Source: Microbispora oryzae (GTDB lineage Bacteria; Actinomycetota; Actinomycetes; Streptosporangiales; Streptosporangiaceae). From it: DNA of 64,000 nucleotides. Numbering within the stretch: position 1 is the stretch's first letter; each line of letters begins with the position of its first letter. This document shows positions 24,495 to 33,291 of the stretch, one piece after another. The translations under genes were made by a program, and so were the position numbers. The stretch lies in NCBI RefSeq assembly GCF_017896165.1, contig NZ_JAFCNB010000005.1, positions 310,001-374,000 of the forward strand, written 5' to 3'. The notes beneath the pieces are model-generated. The model made no database searches. It was not told the origin of the DNA and saw only the letters and a list, made by a program, of their open reading frames with translations.

Positions 24495-25259
24495 ATGGCA
24501 TTCGCCCCCACCGCGGGCCGCCTGGCCAAGCTGGCCGCCGTCGAGACCCGTCTCTTCCTCCGCGAGCCCATCACGCTGTTCTTCGCGATTCTGCTGCCCG
24601 TGTCGCTGCTGCTGGCTCTCGGCGGCTCGATCCCCGCCTTCCGGGTGCCGGACCCCGAGTTCGGCGGGCAGCGGGTGGTGGACGTCCAGTTGCCGGGGAC
24701 GATGGTCATGCTGTCGGTTGTCACGCTCGCGCTCAGCACGCTCCCGGTGGTCCTCGCGGTTTACCGGGAGCGCGGCGTTCTGCGCCGCATGTCGACCACG
24801 CCGGTACGGCCGGCCGCGCTGCTGGCCGCCCAGCTCGCCGTCAACGTCGTCGTCGCCGTGCTGGCGGCGGCGCTGACCCTCGGCCTCGGCCATCTCGTGC
24901 TCGGGGTGCCCGCCCCCGGCGCCCCGGTGGCGTTCGCCGCCGTCTTCGCCCTGGGGTGCCTCGCGTTGTTCGCGCTCGGCCTGGTGCTCGCGGCCGTCGC
25001 GCCGGGCTCCCGCGCCGCGCAGGGGCTGGGGGCGGCCGTCGTGTTCCCGCTGCTGTTCCTCGGGGGCGTGTGGCTGCCCCGCGCGCTCATGCCGGAGGTC
25101 CTGCGCCGGATCAGCGACTTCACGCCGACGGGCGCCTTCGGCCAGGGGCTGATCGACGGCCTGGGCGGGCACCCTCCCCGGCCGCTCCACCTCGCCGTAC
25201 TCGCCGGATGGGCGCTGGCCGCGGCGATCGCGGCGAACCGGCTGTTCCGCTGGGGGTGA
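24495..25259 (+). CDS. ABC-2 type membrane permease
   Basis: A 254-residue permease with six predicted transmembrane segments, starting at about residue 27 (PITLFFAILLPVSLLLALGG), with ERGVLRRMSTTPVRPAALLAAQL as the coupling segment that docks to the ATPase and GVWLPRALMPEVLRRISDFTPTGAFGQGL near the end, typical of DrrB-like exporters. A half-transporter, it probably dimerises with the ATPase encoded just upstream. RBS GGAGACGAACC precedes ATG 24495. Confidence 0.93.
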   Translation: MAFAPTAGRLAKLAAVETRLFLREPITLFFAILLPVSLLLALGGSIPAFRVPDPEFGGQRVVDVQLPGTMVMLSVVTLALSTLPVVLAVYRERGVLRRMSTTPVRPAALLAAQLAVNVVVAVLAAALTLGLGHLVLGVPAPGAPVAFAAVFALGCLALFALGLVLAAVAPGSRAAQGLGAAVVFPLLFLGGVWLPRALMPEVLRRISDFTPTGAFGQGLIDGLGGHPPRPLHLAVLAGWALAAAIAANRLFRWG

Positions 25260-25350
25260 CACCGTGTCGTGATGTTCCGGCCCTTTCGCCGTATGTTTCG
25301 GTCTTGCCAGAATTCGGGTCGTTGACCATGCTCAGCCGCGGGAGGCACGG

Positions 25351-25797
25351 GTGCCGACGAAGGTGCTCACCAACGTGTTCCACGTCGACGCCGCTCCGGA
25401 GGCGGTGCTCGACCATCTGACCACGCCGGAGAACTACGTCGGCCTGTCGCCCCTCGTGGTCGAGGTGAGGGACGTCGACCGCTCACAGCCGGGGGTGGTC
25501 GCGTACACCTCGATCGAACGCTTCCGGTTCTTCGGCGTCATCAGGTATGACAACGCCATCAGGGTCACGCTCCACCACGACGACGGCTCCGTCTACGGAG
25601 AGGTGCGCAGTCCCGGCCGGATCCGGATGGCGTACCGGTTCTCGTTCACGCCGGACGGGTCCGGGTCGCGGATCGACGACCGGCTGGAGCTCACCGCCCC
25701 CTGGTTTCTCCTCGGATACGCCGCGGGGGAGGCGCGAAAGGTGCAGCTCGCCCGCGCCCGGATCCTCGCCGGGCGCCTGGCGGCCGTGCCCCGGTAG
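25351..25797 (+). CDS. SRPBCC (START-like) family protein
   Basis: A 148-residue protein with a START/SRPBCC helix-grip fold: N-terminal strand (VLTNVFHVDAAPEAVLDHLTTPENY), central beta-sheet (VRSPGRIRMAYRFSFTPDGSG) and a C-terminal long helix (GYAAGEARKVQLARARILAGRL). Such proteins bind hydrophobic ligands or act in polyketide aromatisation; here there is no polyketide gene nearby, so the ligand is unknown. GTG 25351 follows GGGAGG. Confidence 0.85.
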   Translation: MPTKVLTNVFHVDAAPEAVLDHLTTPENYVGLSPLVVEVRDVDRSQPGVVAYTSIERFRFFGVIRYDNAIRVTLHHDDGSVYGEVRSPGRIRMAYRFSFTPDGSGSRIDDRLELTAPWFLLGYAAGEARKVQLARARILAGRLAAVPR

Positions 25798-25861
25798 TCA
25801 TCCCGGGGCCTTCCGTGGCCCCGTGAGAAGCTGGAGCCCCTCAACCCCACGGAGGTTGTCC

Positions 25862-26596
25862 ATGCCGATGCTGGCGCACGTGAGCGACATCCACATCGAC
25901 GGAGGCGAGCGCAGCAGGGACCGGGCCGCACGCGCCATCGGGTACGCCCGGAGCCTGCGCCCCGACGCGATCGTCCTCACGGGAGACATCGCCGACAACG
26001 GCGCGGTCGAGGAGTACGAGATCGTCCGCGACCTGCTCGACGATGGCGACGTCCCGCTGGTGCTGTGCCCCGGCAATCACGACGACCGGGGCAACCTGCG
26101 CAAGGTGCTGCTTGGCCTGGACGGCGACTTCCCCGTCAACCAGGCGCTCAACCTGGAGACGGTCACCATCGCGCTGTGCGACTCCAGCGTCCCCGGACGG
26201 CCCGAGGGGCGCCTCGACGAGGACACCCTCTCCTGGCTGGACGGCGTGCTGACCGCCACGCCCGGCGTCCCGGCCCTCGTCGGCATGCATCACCCCGCCG
26301 TCGACCTGGGCATCCCGTACGTCGACGAGATCAAGCTCGTGGACGCGGAAGGGCTGCGCGAGGTCGTCTCCCGGCACTCCCATGTGGCCGCCGTGCTGGC
26401 CGGGCACGCCCACACGGCCGCCGCCACGACCTTCGCCGGGCTGCCGCTGCTGATCGCCCCCGGCGTCGTCAGCACGGTGCTGCTGCCCGCCGAGACCACG
26501 AGGCCGAAGCCCGTCGATCTCGACATGCCGCCGGCGATCGCCGTCCACCTGCTCGACGAGGGCCGGATCACCACGCACTATCGCCCGGTGCTCTGA
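25862..26596 (+). CDS. Metallophosphoesterase (CpdA-like)
   Basis: A 244-residue calcineurin-like phosphoesterase. The five metal-site motifs are present: SDIHID (D-x-H), GDIADNG, GNHDDRG, GMHHP and GHAHTAA, the set found in cyclic-nucleotide phosphodiesterases of the CpdA/Rv0805 type. ATG 25862 has ACGGAGG 6 bases upstream. The substrate, perhaps cAMP or another cyclic nucleotide, is inferred from the family. No cyclase is visible in the window. Confidence 0.92.
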   Translation: MPMLAHVSDIHIDGGERSRDRAARAIGYARSLRPDAIVLTGDIADNGAVEEYEIVRDLLDDGDVPLVLCPGNHDDRGNLRKVLLGLDGDFPVNQALNLETVTIALCDSSVPGRPEGRLDEDTLSWLDGVLTATPGVPALVGMHHPAVDLGIPYVDEIKLVDAEGLREVVSRHSHVAAVLAGHAHTAAATTFAGLPLLIAPGVVSTVLLPAETTRPKPVDLDMPPAIAVHLLDEGRITTHYRPVL

Positions 26597-26621
26597 CAAC
26601 ACCCGCCGTACGGGTCGCGGG

Positions 26622-27737
26622 TCAGCGCAGGGTCGACGAGACGACGGACGGCCGGCCCGCGCCCCGGTAGAAGATCCCCGGGTAGCCGCGGGTCTCGAAT
26701 CCGGCGCTCGGGTTGTGGCGCAGGGTCGAGTGCTCGATCCGGAGCGTGCCGGTCAGGTCGTTGCTGACGAAGAAGACGGCCCCGCCGCCCTCCCTGGCCG
26801 AGTTGTCCCTGATGATCGAGCCGGCGATCCGGATGGTGAACCGGTTGCCGTCCGCGTAGACGGCCCCGCCGCTGCCACCGCCCGGCGTGCCCCCGCGGGC
26901 CGGATTCGCGCCCCGGCCGACTGCCCTGTTGCCGGTCATGACGCTGTTCAGGATGACCCAGGAGACGCCGATGCCGCTGAGGGCGCCGCCGTTGGAGCAC
27001 ACGCCGCCCTGTCCCGCCGCCCCGCCGAACGTGCTCCCCACGACGTAGACGGGCAGGTCGTGCGACTGGTCCAGCGCCCGGATCGCCGCGCCGCCGAGGT
27101 CGGGGCCGGTGGTGTCGCAGCGGTTGCGGACGAACCGCGCGTTGACCACCTTGAGCCGGCCGCCACGGGCGAAGATCGCCCCGCCCCCTCCGCCCTCGGT
27201 GCGCTGCCCGGTGGAGTTGCCGTCCGCGAAGGTGATGTTCTGGACGGTGAGCCGCGGCTGCGCCTGATCGTCACAGTGCGACGTGGTCCAGCCCTGCGCC
27301 CTGTCGCAGGTGTTCATGTAGAGGATCCGCCGGACGCCGCCGCCGCTCAGCGTCACCTTGCCACCGCCGTCGAGCACCACCTGGCTGCTGGCGTTGCGCA
27401 CCTTGGCGGTGGCCGCCATCCTGATCGTGACCGGGCGGGGGCCGCAGGAGAACGTGATGATCCCGCCCTTGGCCACGGCCGCCACCACGGCGCGCGAGGT
27501 GCAACTCCCCGGCGTGCCGTTGCCGATGACGCGCGTCGGCCGCGACGTGTTCACCGCCCGGCCCTCAGCCGGCACCGGCACCCGGCCGGCCGGGTTGCCG
27601 CGAGCGGACGCGCTCACCCCGGCCGGCGTCATGGCTGTGGTGACCGCGTACGCGGGGGCCCAGGTCGTGGCGGCCGGCATCGTGGCGGCGACCGAAAGCA
27701 GCGACATGGTCAGGACGGCGGTGCGGCGGAAACGCAT
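26622..27737 (-). CDS. Secreted right-handed beta-helix repeat protein
   Basis: A 371-residue exported protein. A signal peptide with basic start and hydrophobic core (MRFRRTAVLTMSLLSVAATM) is followed by a linker, then polymorphic parallel beta-helix coils visible as repeated turns: VQNITFADGNSTG, VNARFVRNRCD, VVGSTFGGAAG, ILNSVMTGNRAVG, IAGSIIRDNSAREGGGAVF and IEHSTLRHNP. Cysteines at CTSRAVV, FSCGPRP, NTCD and SHCDD may form disulfides. The fold is shared by pectate lyases and adhesin-like proteins, but no catalytic motif is evident, so a surface or extracellular role is only inference. Convergent with the metallophosphoesterase. Confidence 0.85.
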   Translation of the reverse strand: MRFRRTAVLTMSLLSVAATMPAATTWAPAYAVTTAMTPAGVSASARGNPAGRVPVPAEGRAVNTSRPTRVIGNGTPGSCTSRAVVAAVAKGGIITFSCGPRPVTIRMAATAKVRNASSQVVLDGGGKVTLSGGGVRRILYMNTCDRAQGWTTSHCDDQAQPRLTVQNITFADGNSTGQRTEGGGGGAIFARGGRLKVVNARFVRNRCDTTGPDLGGAAIRALDQSHDLPVYVVGSTFGGAAGQGGVCSNGGALSGIGVSWVILNSVMTGNRAVGRGANPARGGTPGGGSGGAVYADGNRFTIRIAGSIIRDNSAREGGGAVFFVSNDLTGTLRIEHSTLRHNPSAGFETRGYPGIFYRGAGRPSVVSSTLR

Positions 27738-27825
27738 GCGGGCGATGCTACTGCGATAATCTTCAGATTTTGGGCGATATCGGTATGTCTCTGACGCAAC
27801 AGGCGCATCGATCCGCCCGTGAAGG

Positions 27826-28389
27826 TCAGTCGTTCATCGGCCATTCGGCCTTCGTAATCGCGTACTCGACCTCGCCGTGCTCGGACCCGGGGATCGGCTC
27901 GTCCCAGTCCTCATGGAATGTGCGCACGTAGACCAGACCGGACTTCTCCATCACGCGCCGGGAGCCGAGGTTGACCGCCATCGTCGTGCCGTACACGCGC
28001 TCCACGCCGAGCTCGGCGAAGCCCTTCCGGATGAGCGCGCGGGAGCCCTCGGTGGCGTACCCCTTGCCCCACGCCGACCGCAGCAGCCGGTACCCCAGCT
28101 CGACCTCGCCCTCCCGGGGCGTCGGGATCCGGGGACGGAAGTGGAACCAACCGGCGAACCGGCCGTCCGGCTTCTCCACGGCCGCCCAGTAGCCGAAGTG
28201 CTCAAACCGCTCGTAGTAGGCCAAAATCCGGGGCAGCACCCGGCCGCGCACGTCCTCGGGCGTGGTCGTGCGCCCTCCGGTGAGGAAGCGCATGACCTCG
28301 GGGTCGCCGTCGAGCCGGGCGAGGTCGTCGGCGTCGGCCTCGGTGAACCGGCGCAGGATCAGCCGGTCGGTCTCCAGAAAGATCTTCAC
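27826..28389 (-). CDS. GNAT family N-acetyltransferase (RimJ/RimL-like)
   Basis: A 187-residue acetyltransferase. It begins with LETDRLILRRFTEADADDLARLDGD, the RimJ-type N terminus, and contains the acetyl-CoA motif GYRLLRSAWGKGYATEGSRALIRKGF followed by RVYGTTMAVNLGSRRVMEKSGLVYVRTF. Probable substrate is a protein N terminus, an amino acid or an antibiotic; not determinable. GTG 28387-28389 is chosen since an upstream start would lengthen the N terminus without similarity. Confidence 0.9.
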   Translation of the reverse strand: MKIFLETDRLILRRFTEADADDLARLDGDPEVMRFLTGGRTTTPEDVRGRVLPRILAYYERFEHFGYWAAVEKPDGRFAGWFHFRPRIPTPREGEVELGYRLLRSAWGKGYATEGSRALIRKGFAELGVERVYGTTMAVNLGSRRVMEKSGLVYVRTFHEDWDEPIPGSEHGEVEYAITKAEWPMND

Positions 28390-28566
28390 ACGCCATTTTC
28401 CCCGGCCCGGCCCGTGCCCGGCCACGCATTTTCCCCCGGTACAGGGCTCGGGCGGGCGACGACAACGGCGGAGCCTCGCCTGCCCGCTTCTTCCGGCTCG
28501 CGAGATTTGTCACCGCGCCGCTCTACTCTCCGAGCAATTGATCAAGCCGAGTGGCGGGAGCGGGAC

Positions 28567-29976
28567 GTGACCTATCTGGAACTGTCCGAGGACGGCGGCG
28601 GTTCGCACAAGTTCTACGAGGTGAACGTGTTCGGCACCGAGGTGACGATCACCTATGGGCGCATCGGCGAGGCCGGCCAGACCAAGGTCACCGCGTTCCT
28701 GACCGAGCAGAAGGCGAAGGCCGCGGCGGACAAGAAGATCGGGGAGAAGCTCCGCAAGGGCTACCAGCCGGCCGTACGCGGAATGCGGCAGCGCAGGCCG
28801 GTCACCCGCAGAGCGATCGTCAGCACCCGGTCCACCGCCCGGCAGGCGCCCGTCCTGTGGCGGTTCGCCAGCGGCGCCGCCGCGTTCGGCGTCTTCGTCG
28901 ACGAGGAGCGGTGCTGGGTCGGCAACCAGAACGGCGACGTCTTCACCGTCACCCACTCCGGCACGGTGACCGGCCGGTTCCGCCTGCCCGACGGCGTGAA
29001 GTGCATCGTCGCCGACGACTTCTGGATCTACGCGGGGTGCGACGACGGCAAGGTCTACGACCTGTCCGGCAAGGTGCCGAGGGTGGCGTACGAGATCTCC
29101 GCCGACGTGGACATCTACTGGCTGGACATCCACGACGGCGTCCTCGGCGTGTCCGACCGGGCCGGGCGGATCACCACGATCGACTACGAGGACGAGTTGC
29201 AGTGGTCGCGCGGCGGCCGGGGCGAGTCCGCCTGGATGGTCAGATGTGACTCCGACGGGGTCTACCACGGCCACTCGCACGGTGTGGACCGGTACGCCGC
29301 CGACGGCACCCCCATCTGGCAGACGACGGTGGCCAACAACGTGCTCTTCGGCTGGCAGGAGGAGCGGTCGGTCTACGCGGGCACGGGACGCCGCACCGTG
29401 CACCGCCTCGCCAAGGCGGACGGCCGCGTCGAGGCCGTCTACCAGTGCGACGCGGCCGTCTACTCCTGCGCCAGCTCCCCCGGGGGCCGGTACGTCTTCG
29501 CCGGTGACTCCCATTCCTCGGTGTACTGCTTCGCCGAGTCGGGAGAACGGTTGTGGAAGCTCGCCACCGGCTGCGGTTCCGCGTTCTCCATGCAGTTTCT
29601 CGACGACCGCCTCTACATCGTCACCACCGACGGCTCCCTCGCCTGCATCGACGCCGGCGAGGCGGCGATCGCGGCGGCCTGCGCCGGCACTGTGCCGACC
29701 CCCGTGGACGTCAAGGTGGCGGCGTCGCTGGCGGCGGTCGAGCCGTCCGCCGTGCTGGAGACCGTCGCCCATCCCGGGGACGGCATCGTCCTCGAGTGCG
29801 TACGCGAGGGCGACCGGCTGCGCGTCCGGGTCTCCAGTGCCGGATACGAGGGGTGGAACGTCCAGTTCCCCCGGGACATCCGCGAGGAGGGCGCCCGCTA
29901 TCTCGTCGAGGGCCTGCGTCCGTCCGGCCGAGGCGGCTTCTACCGGGTGTCCGGGGAGATCAGACGGCTCCGCTGA
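28567..29976 (+). CDS. WGR-domain protein with a beta-propeller-like C-terminal region
   Basis: A 469-residue soluble protein. Residues 1-70 form a WGR domain (YLELSEDGGGSHKFYEVNVFG, then YGRIGEAGQTKVTAF and KAKAAADKKIGEKLRKGYQPA), the module known from PARP1 and MolR-type proteins; the tryptophan of WGR is Tyr here (YGR). Residues about 100-390 contain repeated WD40/PQQ-like blades such as RFASGAAAFGVFVDEERCWVGNQNGDVFTV, KCIVADDFWIYAGCDDGKVYDL, GESAWMVRCDSDGVYHGHSHGVDRYAADGTPIW and SCASSPGGRYVFAGDSHSSVYCFAESGERLWKL. Function unknown; DNA or nucleotide binding by the WGR part is inference. GTG 28567 follows GGGAGCGGGAC. Confidence 0.85.
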   Translation: MTYLELSEDGGGSHKFYEVNVFGTEVTITYGRIGEAGQTKVTAFLTEQKAKAAADKKIGEKLRKGYQPAVRGMRQRRPVTRRAIVSTRSTARQAPVLWRFASGAAAFGVFVDEERCWVGNQNGDVFTVTHSGTVTGRFRLPDGVKCIVADDFWIYAGCDDGKVYDLSGKVPRVAYEISADVDIYWLDIHDGVLGVSDRAGRITTIDYEDELQWSRGGRGESAWMVRCDSDGVYHGHSHGVDRYAADGTPIWQTTVANNVLFGWQEERSVYAGTGRRTVHRLAKADGRVEAVYQCDAAVYSCASSPGGRYVFAGDSHSSVYCFAESGERLWKLATGCGSAFSMQFLDDRLYIVTTDGSLACIDAGEAAIAAACAGTVPTPVDVKVAASLAAVEPSAVLETVAHPGDGIVLECVREGDRLRVRVSSAGYEGWNVQFPRDIREEGARYLVEGLRPSGRGGFYRVSGEIRRLR

Positions 29977-30007
29977 GCGGCCCGCGTGTTCCTCGTCGTC
30001 TACGGGA

Positions 30008-30526
30008 TCAGTCCCAGGTCATGTTGATCACGCGTTCGAAATTGACGTATCCGGCGCGTTGGAAGGCGTTCGCCATGGGAGTGTTGCCGAGATCCGTCGC
30101 CGCCCGGATGCGCGGGACGTCCTCAGCGCTGAGGATACGGGTGCCTTCGGCGAGGATCTCGTCGATGTAGCCGTTGCCCCGGTGCGCGGGCATCCGGGCC
30201 AGGTCGTCCCTGCTGTGCGCGTCGAGCGTCCCGTCCAGGACCAGGGTCAGGCCGATGTCGACGCGCTCGCGATCCGTGCTGCTGTCGTCGATGTCGAAAA
30301 CGTCCAGGAGGACCGGTGTGTCGTCGCCGCTCTGGCCCCACCAGGCGGCCCTGGCCAGCAGGCGGTCGCCGCGAAGGGCGACCCACATCCATCGCGGTCG
30401 GCGGCGGCCGGCGGCGAGGTCGTCCGCCAGTTCCTCGTTGAGGACGTAGGGCAGTCGAGAGAAGAGGTCGAGTTCTTCCCGCCCGGTGATCGGGCGGATG
30501 GTCAGGTCGTTCTGTTCCACGGTCAA
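30008..30526 (-). CDS. GNAT family N-acetyltransferase
   Basis: A 172-residue protein with a GNAT core: N-terminal ITGREELDLFSRLPYVLNEEL, central strands DDTPVLLDVFDIDD, and the C-terminal RIRAATDLGNTPMANAFQRAGYVNFERVINM typical of acetyl-CoA-binding proteins. The motif A region is weak (GNGYIDEILAEGTRIL), so this assignment is less sure than the neighbour at 27826. TTG at 30524-30526 with GGAG six bases upstream is used as start; GTG two codons later is an alternative. The stop of dnaB lies 35 bases upstream on the same strand. Confidence 0.78.
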   Translation of the reverse strand: MTVEQNDLTIRPITGREELDLFSRLPYVLNEELADDLAAGRRRPRWMWVALRGDRLLARAAWWGQSGDDTPVLLDVFDIDDSSTDRERVDIGLTLVLDGTLDAHSRDDLARMPAHRGNGYIDEILAEGTRILSAEDVPRIRAATDLGNTPMANAFQRAGYVNFERVINMTWD

Positions 30527-30560
30527 GGCACGCTCCGGTGAAGGCGCTGGGACGCCGGGC

Positions 30561-33206
30561 TCAGTGCGTGGCCATGTCGACGAAACGGCTGTAGTGCCCC
30601 TGGAAGGCGACCGTCACCGTGGCGGTGGGTCCGTTTCGATGCTTGGCCACGATCAGGTCGGCCTCGCCCGCCCGGGGCGACTCCCGCTCGTACGCGTCCT
30701 CCCGGTGAAGCAGGATCACCATGTCGGCGTCCTGCTCGATGGAGTTGTGGACGCTGATCCCGTTGGCCACGAAGTTGTGGGTGCCGAGGACGGTGGCGTC
30801 GTACACGGGCTGTTCGCCGAGGCTTTCGACGGAGGCGACCTCGTCCCAGAACACGTCGTTCGTGGCCAGCATCTCCATCTGGGCGCTGTCCAGGATGGCC
30901 GCCACCCGGCCCAGTCGCCCCCGGCTGGGCGCATGCTTCCACAGCGTGCTCCCGCAGAACTGGGTGCCCAGCTCGACGGAGAACGCCCGGTGGGTCATGC
31001 CCTTCTCCGTCAGCGCGCTACGGACGTCGTCCCAGACTTCACGTGGGATCGTGTCGAGATTCGTGTTGCCCTTGGTCGCCCGCAAGGTTGGCATGCAGCG
31101 TGCGGCCTGCTTCGCCCGTTCACCATGCACGCCCACCTCCTCCAGGAACCGGAGCTGATTCTCCGAGCCGTAGACGTAGAGGTGGTACGCCGGGCGGTAG
31201 CCACTCTTCTGCGCCGTCTTGATGCGAGTCATCACGTTGAACCGAAGCAGCAGCCGTGCGACGTCGTCGATCAATCGGCGGCTCGTGGAGGCGTAGTAGA
31301 TCTGCGACTGCTTGCTCTTCTCGTCCCACCACACGCTTCCGTCAGTCGCCCACAGGTGCCGGAGGAACAGGGCCGCCTGCTTCTTCGGCAGGGAGAACAC
31401 CCGGTCCGGGATGAACTTCTCGTGACTCCGGAGGCCGAACAGCCCCAGGCCGTCAAGCCAGGCCGCGATCGGGTTGCGCTTGCCGTGCGTAAGCCGGTAC
31501 GGGGCGGGAAGCCGCAGCGTGGTCACCCGCGCGGCGGCGTAGTCGTCCCGAACCGCGCTGACCCCGAAGTGTCCGGCGGCTCCGGTCACAGCCTCCAGGC
31601 ACGCCTCGTCCTTGCTGGCGTATCGGATCGGCTGCCTCCTGACGAACGACCCATCTCCGATCATGTGCGCCAGCAGGATCACCTCCGCCTCGGACCACTC
31701 CTGAAGGTTCTGCGGGGCGGGGACGTGTCGGGGAACAGCGAGGCGAGCACCCTTGCCGAGTTCCCCCAGAGAGCGCCAGCCGTCGTAGGTCATGAAGGGA
31801 TGGTTAGCCGTAGCCTCGATCTCCCTACCGGAGCGGAGCCGCAGCCGGAAGACCTCCTTCGTGCCGCTGGGGAACACGTGCGTCATGGTGCGCGGGACGA
31901 GCCGCAGTTTCTCGTCCAGGGACCACACCGGGATGTCGCGCGCCCCGGACTCCAGCAGCTCGCCCAGCGACACCTCCGCGCCCGTGTCCGCGCGCAGGAC
32001 GCGGGTGTCGGCGGTGAGGCAGCCGCTTTCACGCAAGTCGGACACCTGTGGACGTTTGTCCGTACGCTGCTCGGGACCTCGGTTGAGCTGCGAGATCGCG
32101 ATGACCGGCACCTCAAGCTCCTTGGCGAGCAGCTTCAGCGCCCTGGAGAGCTCGGAGACCTCCTGCTGGCGGCTCTCGGTCTTCTTGGGGGAGCTCATCA
32201 GCTGGAGGTAGTCGACGATCACGAAGCGCAGGTCGTGGCGCTGCTTCAGCCGGCGGCACTTGGCCCGGATCTCCATCATCGACATGTTCGGGGAGTCGTC
32301 GATGAACAGGGGCGCCTCGGCGACCTCGCCCATCCGCCGGGCCATCCGGGTCCAGTCGTCGTCGCTCATCATGCCGGATCGCATGGTGTGGAGGGCGACC
32401 CGCGCCTCCGCCGACAGCAGACGCATGGTGATCTCGTTGCGGGACATCTCCAGCGAGAAGATGACCGTGGTCATGCCGTGCCTGATCGCGGCGGACCTGG
32501 CGAAATCGAGCCCGAGCGTGCTCTTGCCGATGGCGGGGCGGGCCGCCACGACGATCATCTGCCCGGGGTGGAGGCCGTTCGTCAGCGCGTCGAGGTCCTG
32601 GAAGCCCGTGGGGACGCCGACCATCTGCCCGCCCCGGCTGCCGATCGCCTCGATCTCGTCGAGGGCCGACGGCATGATGTCGGACAGCGGCAGATAGTCC
32701 TCCGAGGTGCGCCGCTCGGTGACCTTGTAGATCTCCGCCTGGGCCCGGTCGACGAGGTCGTCGACCTCCTCACCCTGGCCGCCGTAACCGTAGGAGACGA
32801 TGCGCGTGCCGGCCTCGATGAGGCGCCGCAACACCGCCTGCTCCCGGACGATCTTGGCGTAGTAGCCCGCGTTGGCCGCCGTCGGGACGGCGACCGTGAG
32901 CGTGTGGAGGTACGCGCCGCCGCCCACCCGGGCGACCTCGCCGCGCTTCTGCAGCTCGTCGAAGACCGTGACCGAGTCGGCGGGCTCCCCCCGGCCGTAC
33001 AGGTCGGTGACGGCGTCGAAGATGATCTGATGAGCGGGACGGTAGAAGTCGTCGGAACGCAGCACCTCGATCACGTCGGCGATGGCGTCCTTCGACAGCA
33101 GCATGCCGCCGAGCACCGACTGCTCGGCCTCGATGTTGCTCGGCGGTGTCCGCTCGAACGTCGAGTCCGATCCCCCCGGTCCTGCCGGGAAGTCGAGCAC
33201 GCTCAC
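30561..33206 (-). CDS. dnaB: Replicative DNA helicase DnaB containing an in-frame intein
   Basis: The replicative helicase that unwinds DNA at the fork. The 881-residue precursor splits into an N-extein of 395 residues, a 426-residue intein (30744-32021) and a 60-residue C-extein. Extein features: N-terminal domain with FERTPPSNIEAEQSVLGGMLLSKDAIADVIEVL, the Walker A-like VVAARPAIGKSTLGLDFARSAA, FSLEMSRNEITMRLL, and RFVIVDYLQLM. Splicing would give DLRESG-SIEQDADMV, the conserved DnaB sequence. GTG 33204-33206 is preferred over GTG 33198-33200 (GAGG precedes the latter). It is divergent from the MATE gene, with DnaA-box-like sequences in between. Confidence 0.95.
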   Translation of the reverse strand: MSVLDFPAGPGGSDSTFERTPPSNIEAEQSVLGGMLLSKDAIADVIEVLRSDDFYRPAHQIIFDAVTDLYGRGEPADSVTVFDELQKRGEVARVGGGAYLHTLTVAVPTAANAGYYAKIVREQAVLRRLIEAGTRIVSYGYGGQGEEVDDLVDRAQAEIYKVTERRTSEDYLPLSDIMPSALDEIEAIGSRGGQMVGVPTGFQDLDALTNGLHPGQMIVVAARPAIGKSTLGLDFARSAAIRHGMTTVIFSLEMSRNEITMRLLSAEARVALHTMRSGMMSDDDWTRMARRMGEVAEAPLFIDDSPNMSMMEIRAKCRRLKQRHDLRFVIVDYLQLMSSPKKTESRQQEVSELSRALKLLAKELEVPVIAISQLNRGPEQRTDKRPQVSDLRESGCLTADTRVLRADTGAEVSLGELLESGARDIPVWSLDEKLRLVPRTMTHVFPSGTKEVFRLRLRSGREIEATANHPFMTYDGWRSLGELGKGARLAVPRHVPAPQNLQEWSEAEVILLAHMIGDGSFVRRQPIRYASKDEACLEAVTGAAGHFGVSAVRDDYAAARVTTLRLPAPYRLTHGKRNPIAAWLDGLGLFGLRSHEKFIPDRVFSLPKKQAALFLRHLWATDGSVWWDEKSKQSQIYYASTSRRLIDDVARLLLRFNVMTRIKTAQKSGYRPAYHLYVYGSENQLRFLEEVGVHGERAKQAARCMPTLRATKGNTNLDTIPREVWDDVRSALTEKGMTHRAFSVELGTQFCGSTLWKHAPSRGRLGRVAAILDSAQMEMLATNDVFWDEVASVESLGEQPVYDATVLGTHNFVANGISVHNSIEQDADMVILLHREDAYERESPRAGEADLIVAKHRNGPTATVTVAFQGHYSRFVDMATH
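30744..32021 (-). other. DnaB intein with LAGLIDADG homing endonuclease
   Basis: A 426-residue full-length intein in dnaB, inserted in RESG/SIEQ, the site used by the Synechocystis DnaB intein. Splicing signatures are all visible: Cys1 (CLTADTRVLRADTG, block A), Thr-x-x-His in ATANHPF (block B), VYDATVLGTHNFVANG (block F), His-Asn at the end (ISVHN, block G), and Ser as the +1 residue. Two LAGLIDADG-like dodecapeptides with their catalytic Asp occur at LLAHMIGDGSF and FLRHLWATDGSV, so a dimer-like DOD endonuclease is present and may be active. The frame has no disruption. Confidence 0.95.
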
Positions 33207-33291
33207 CTCACACCCCCTTGCCCATCGACCACAGGCTCCCCAACCTGGTCCGCCAGTCTCCTCGCGTATCGGGTGTGGGGGCAACCGGACC

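Noticed and set aside
26715-27794. Plus-strand frame opposite the beta-helix gene
   Set aside because: Ala/Arg/Asp-rich shadow; the minus strand carries a signal peptide and beta-helix repeats.
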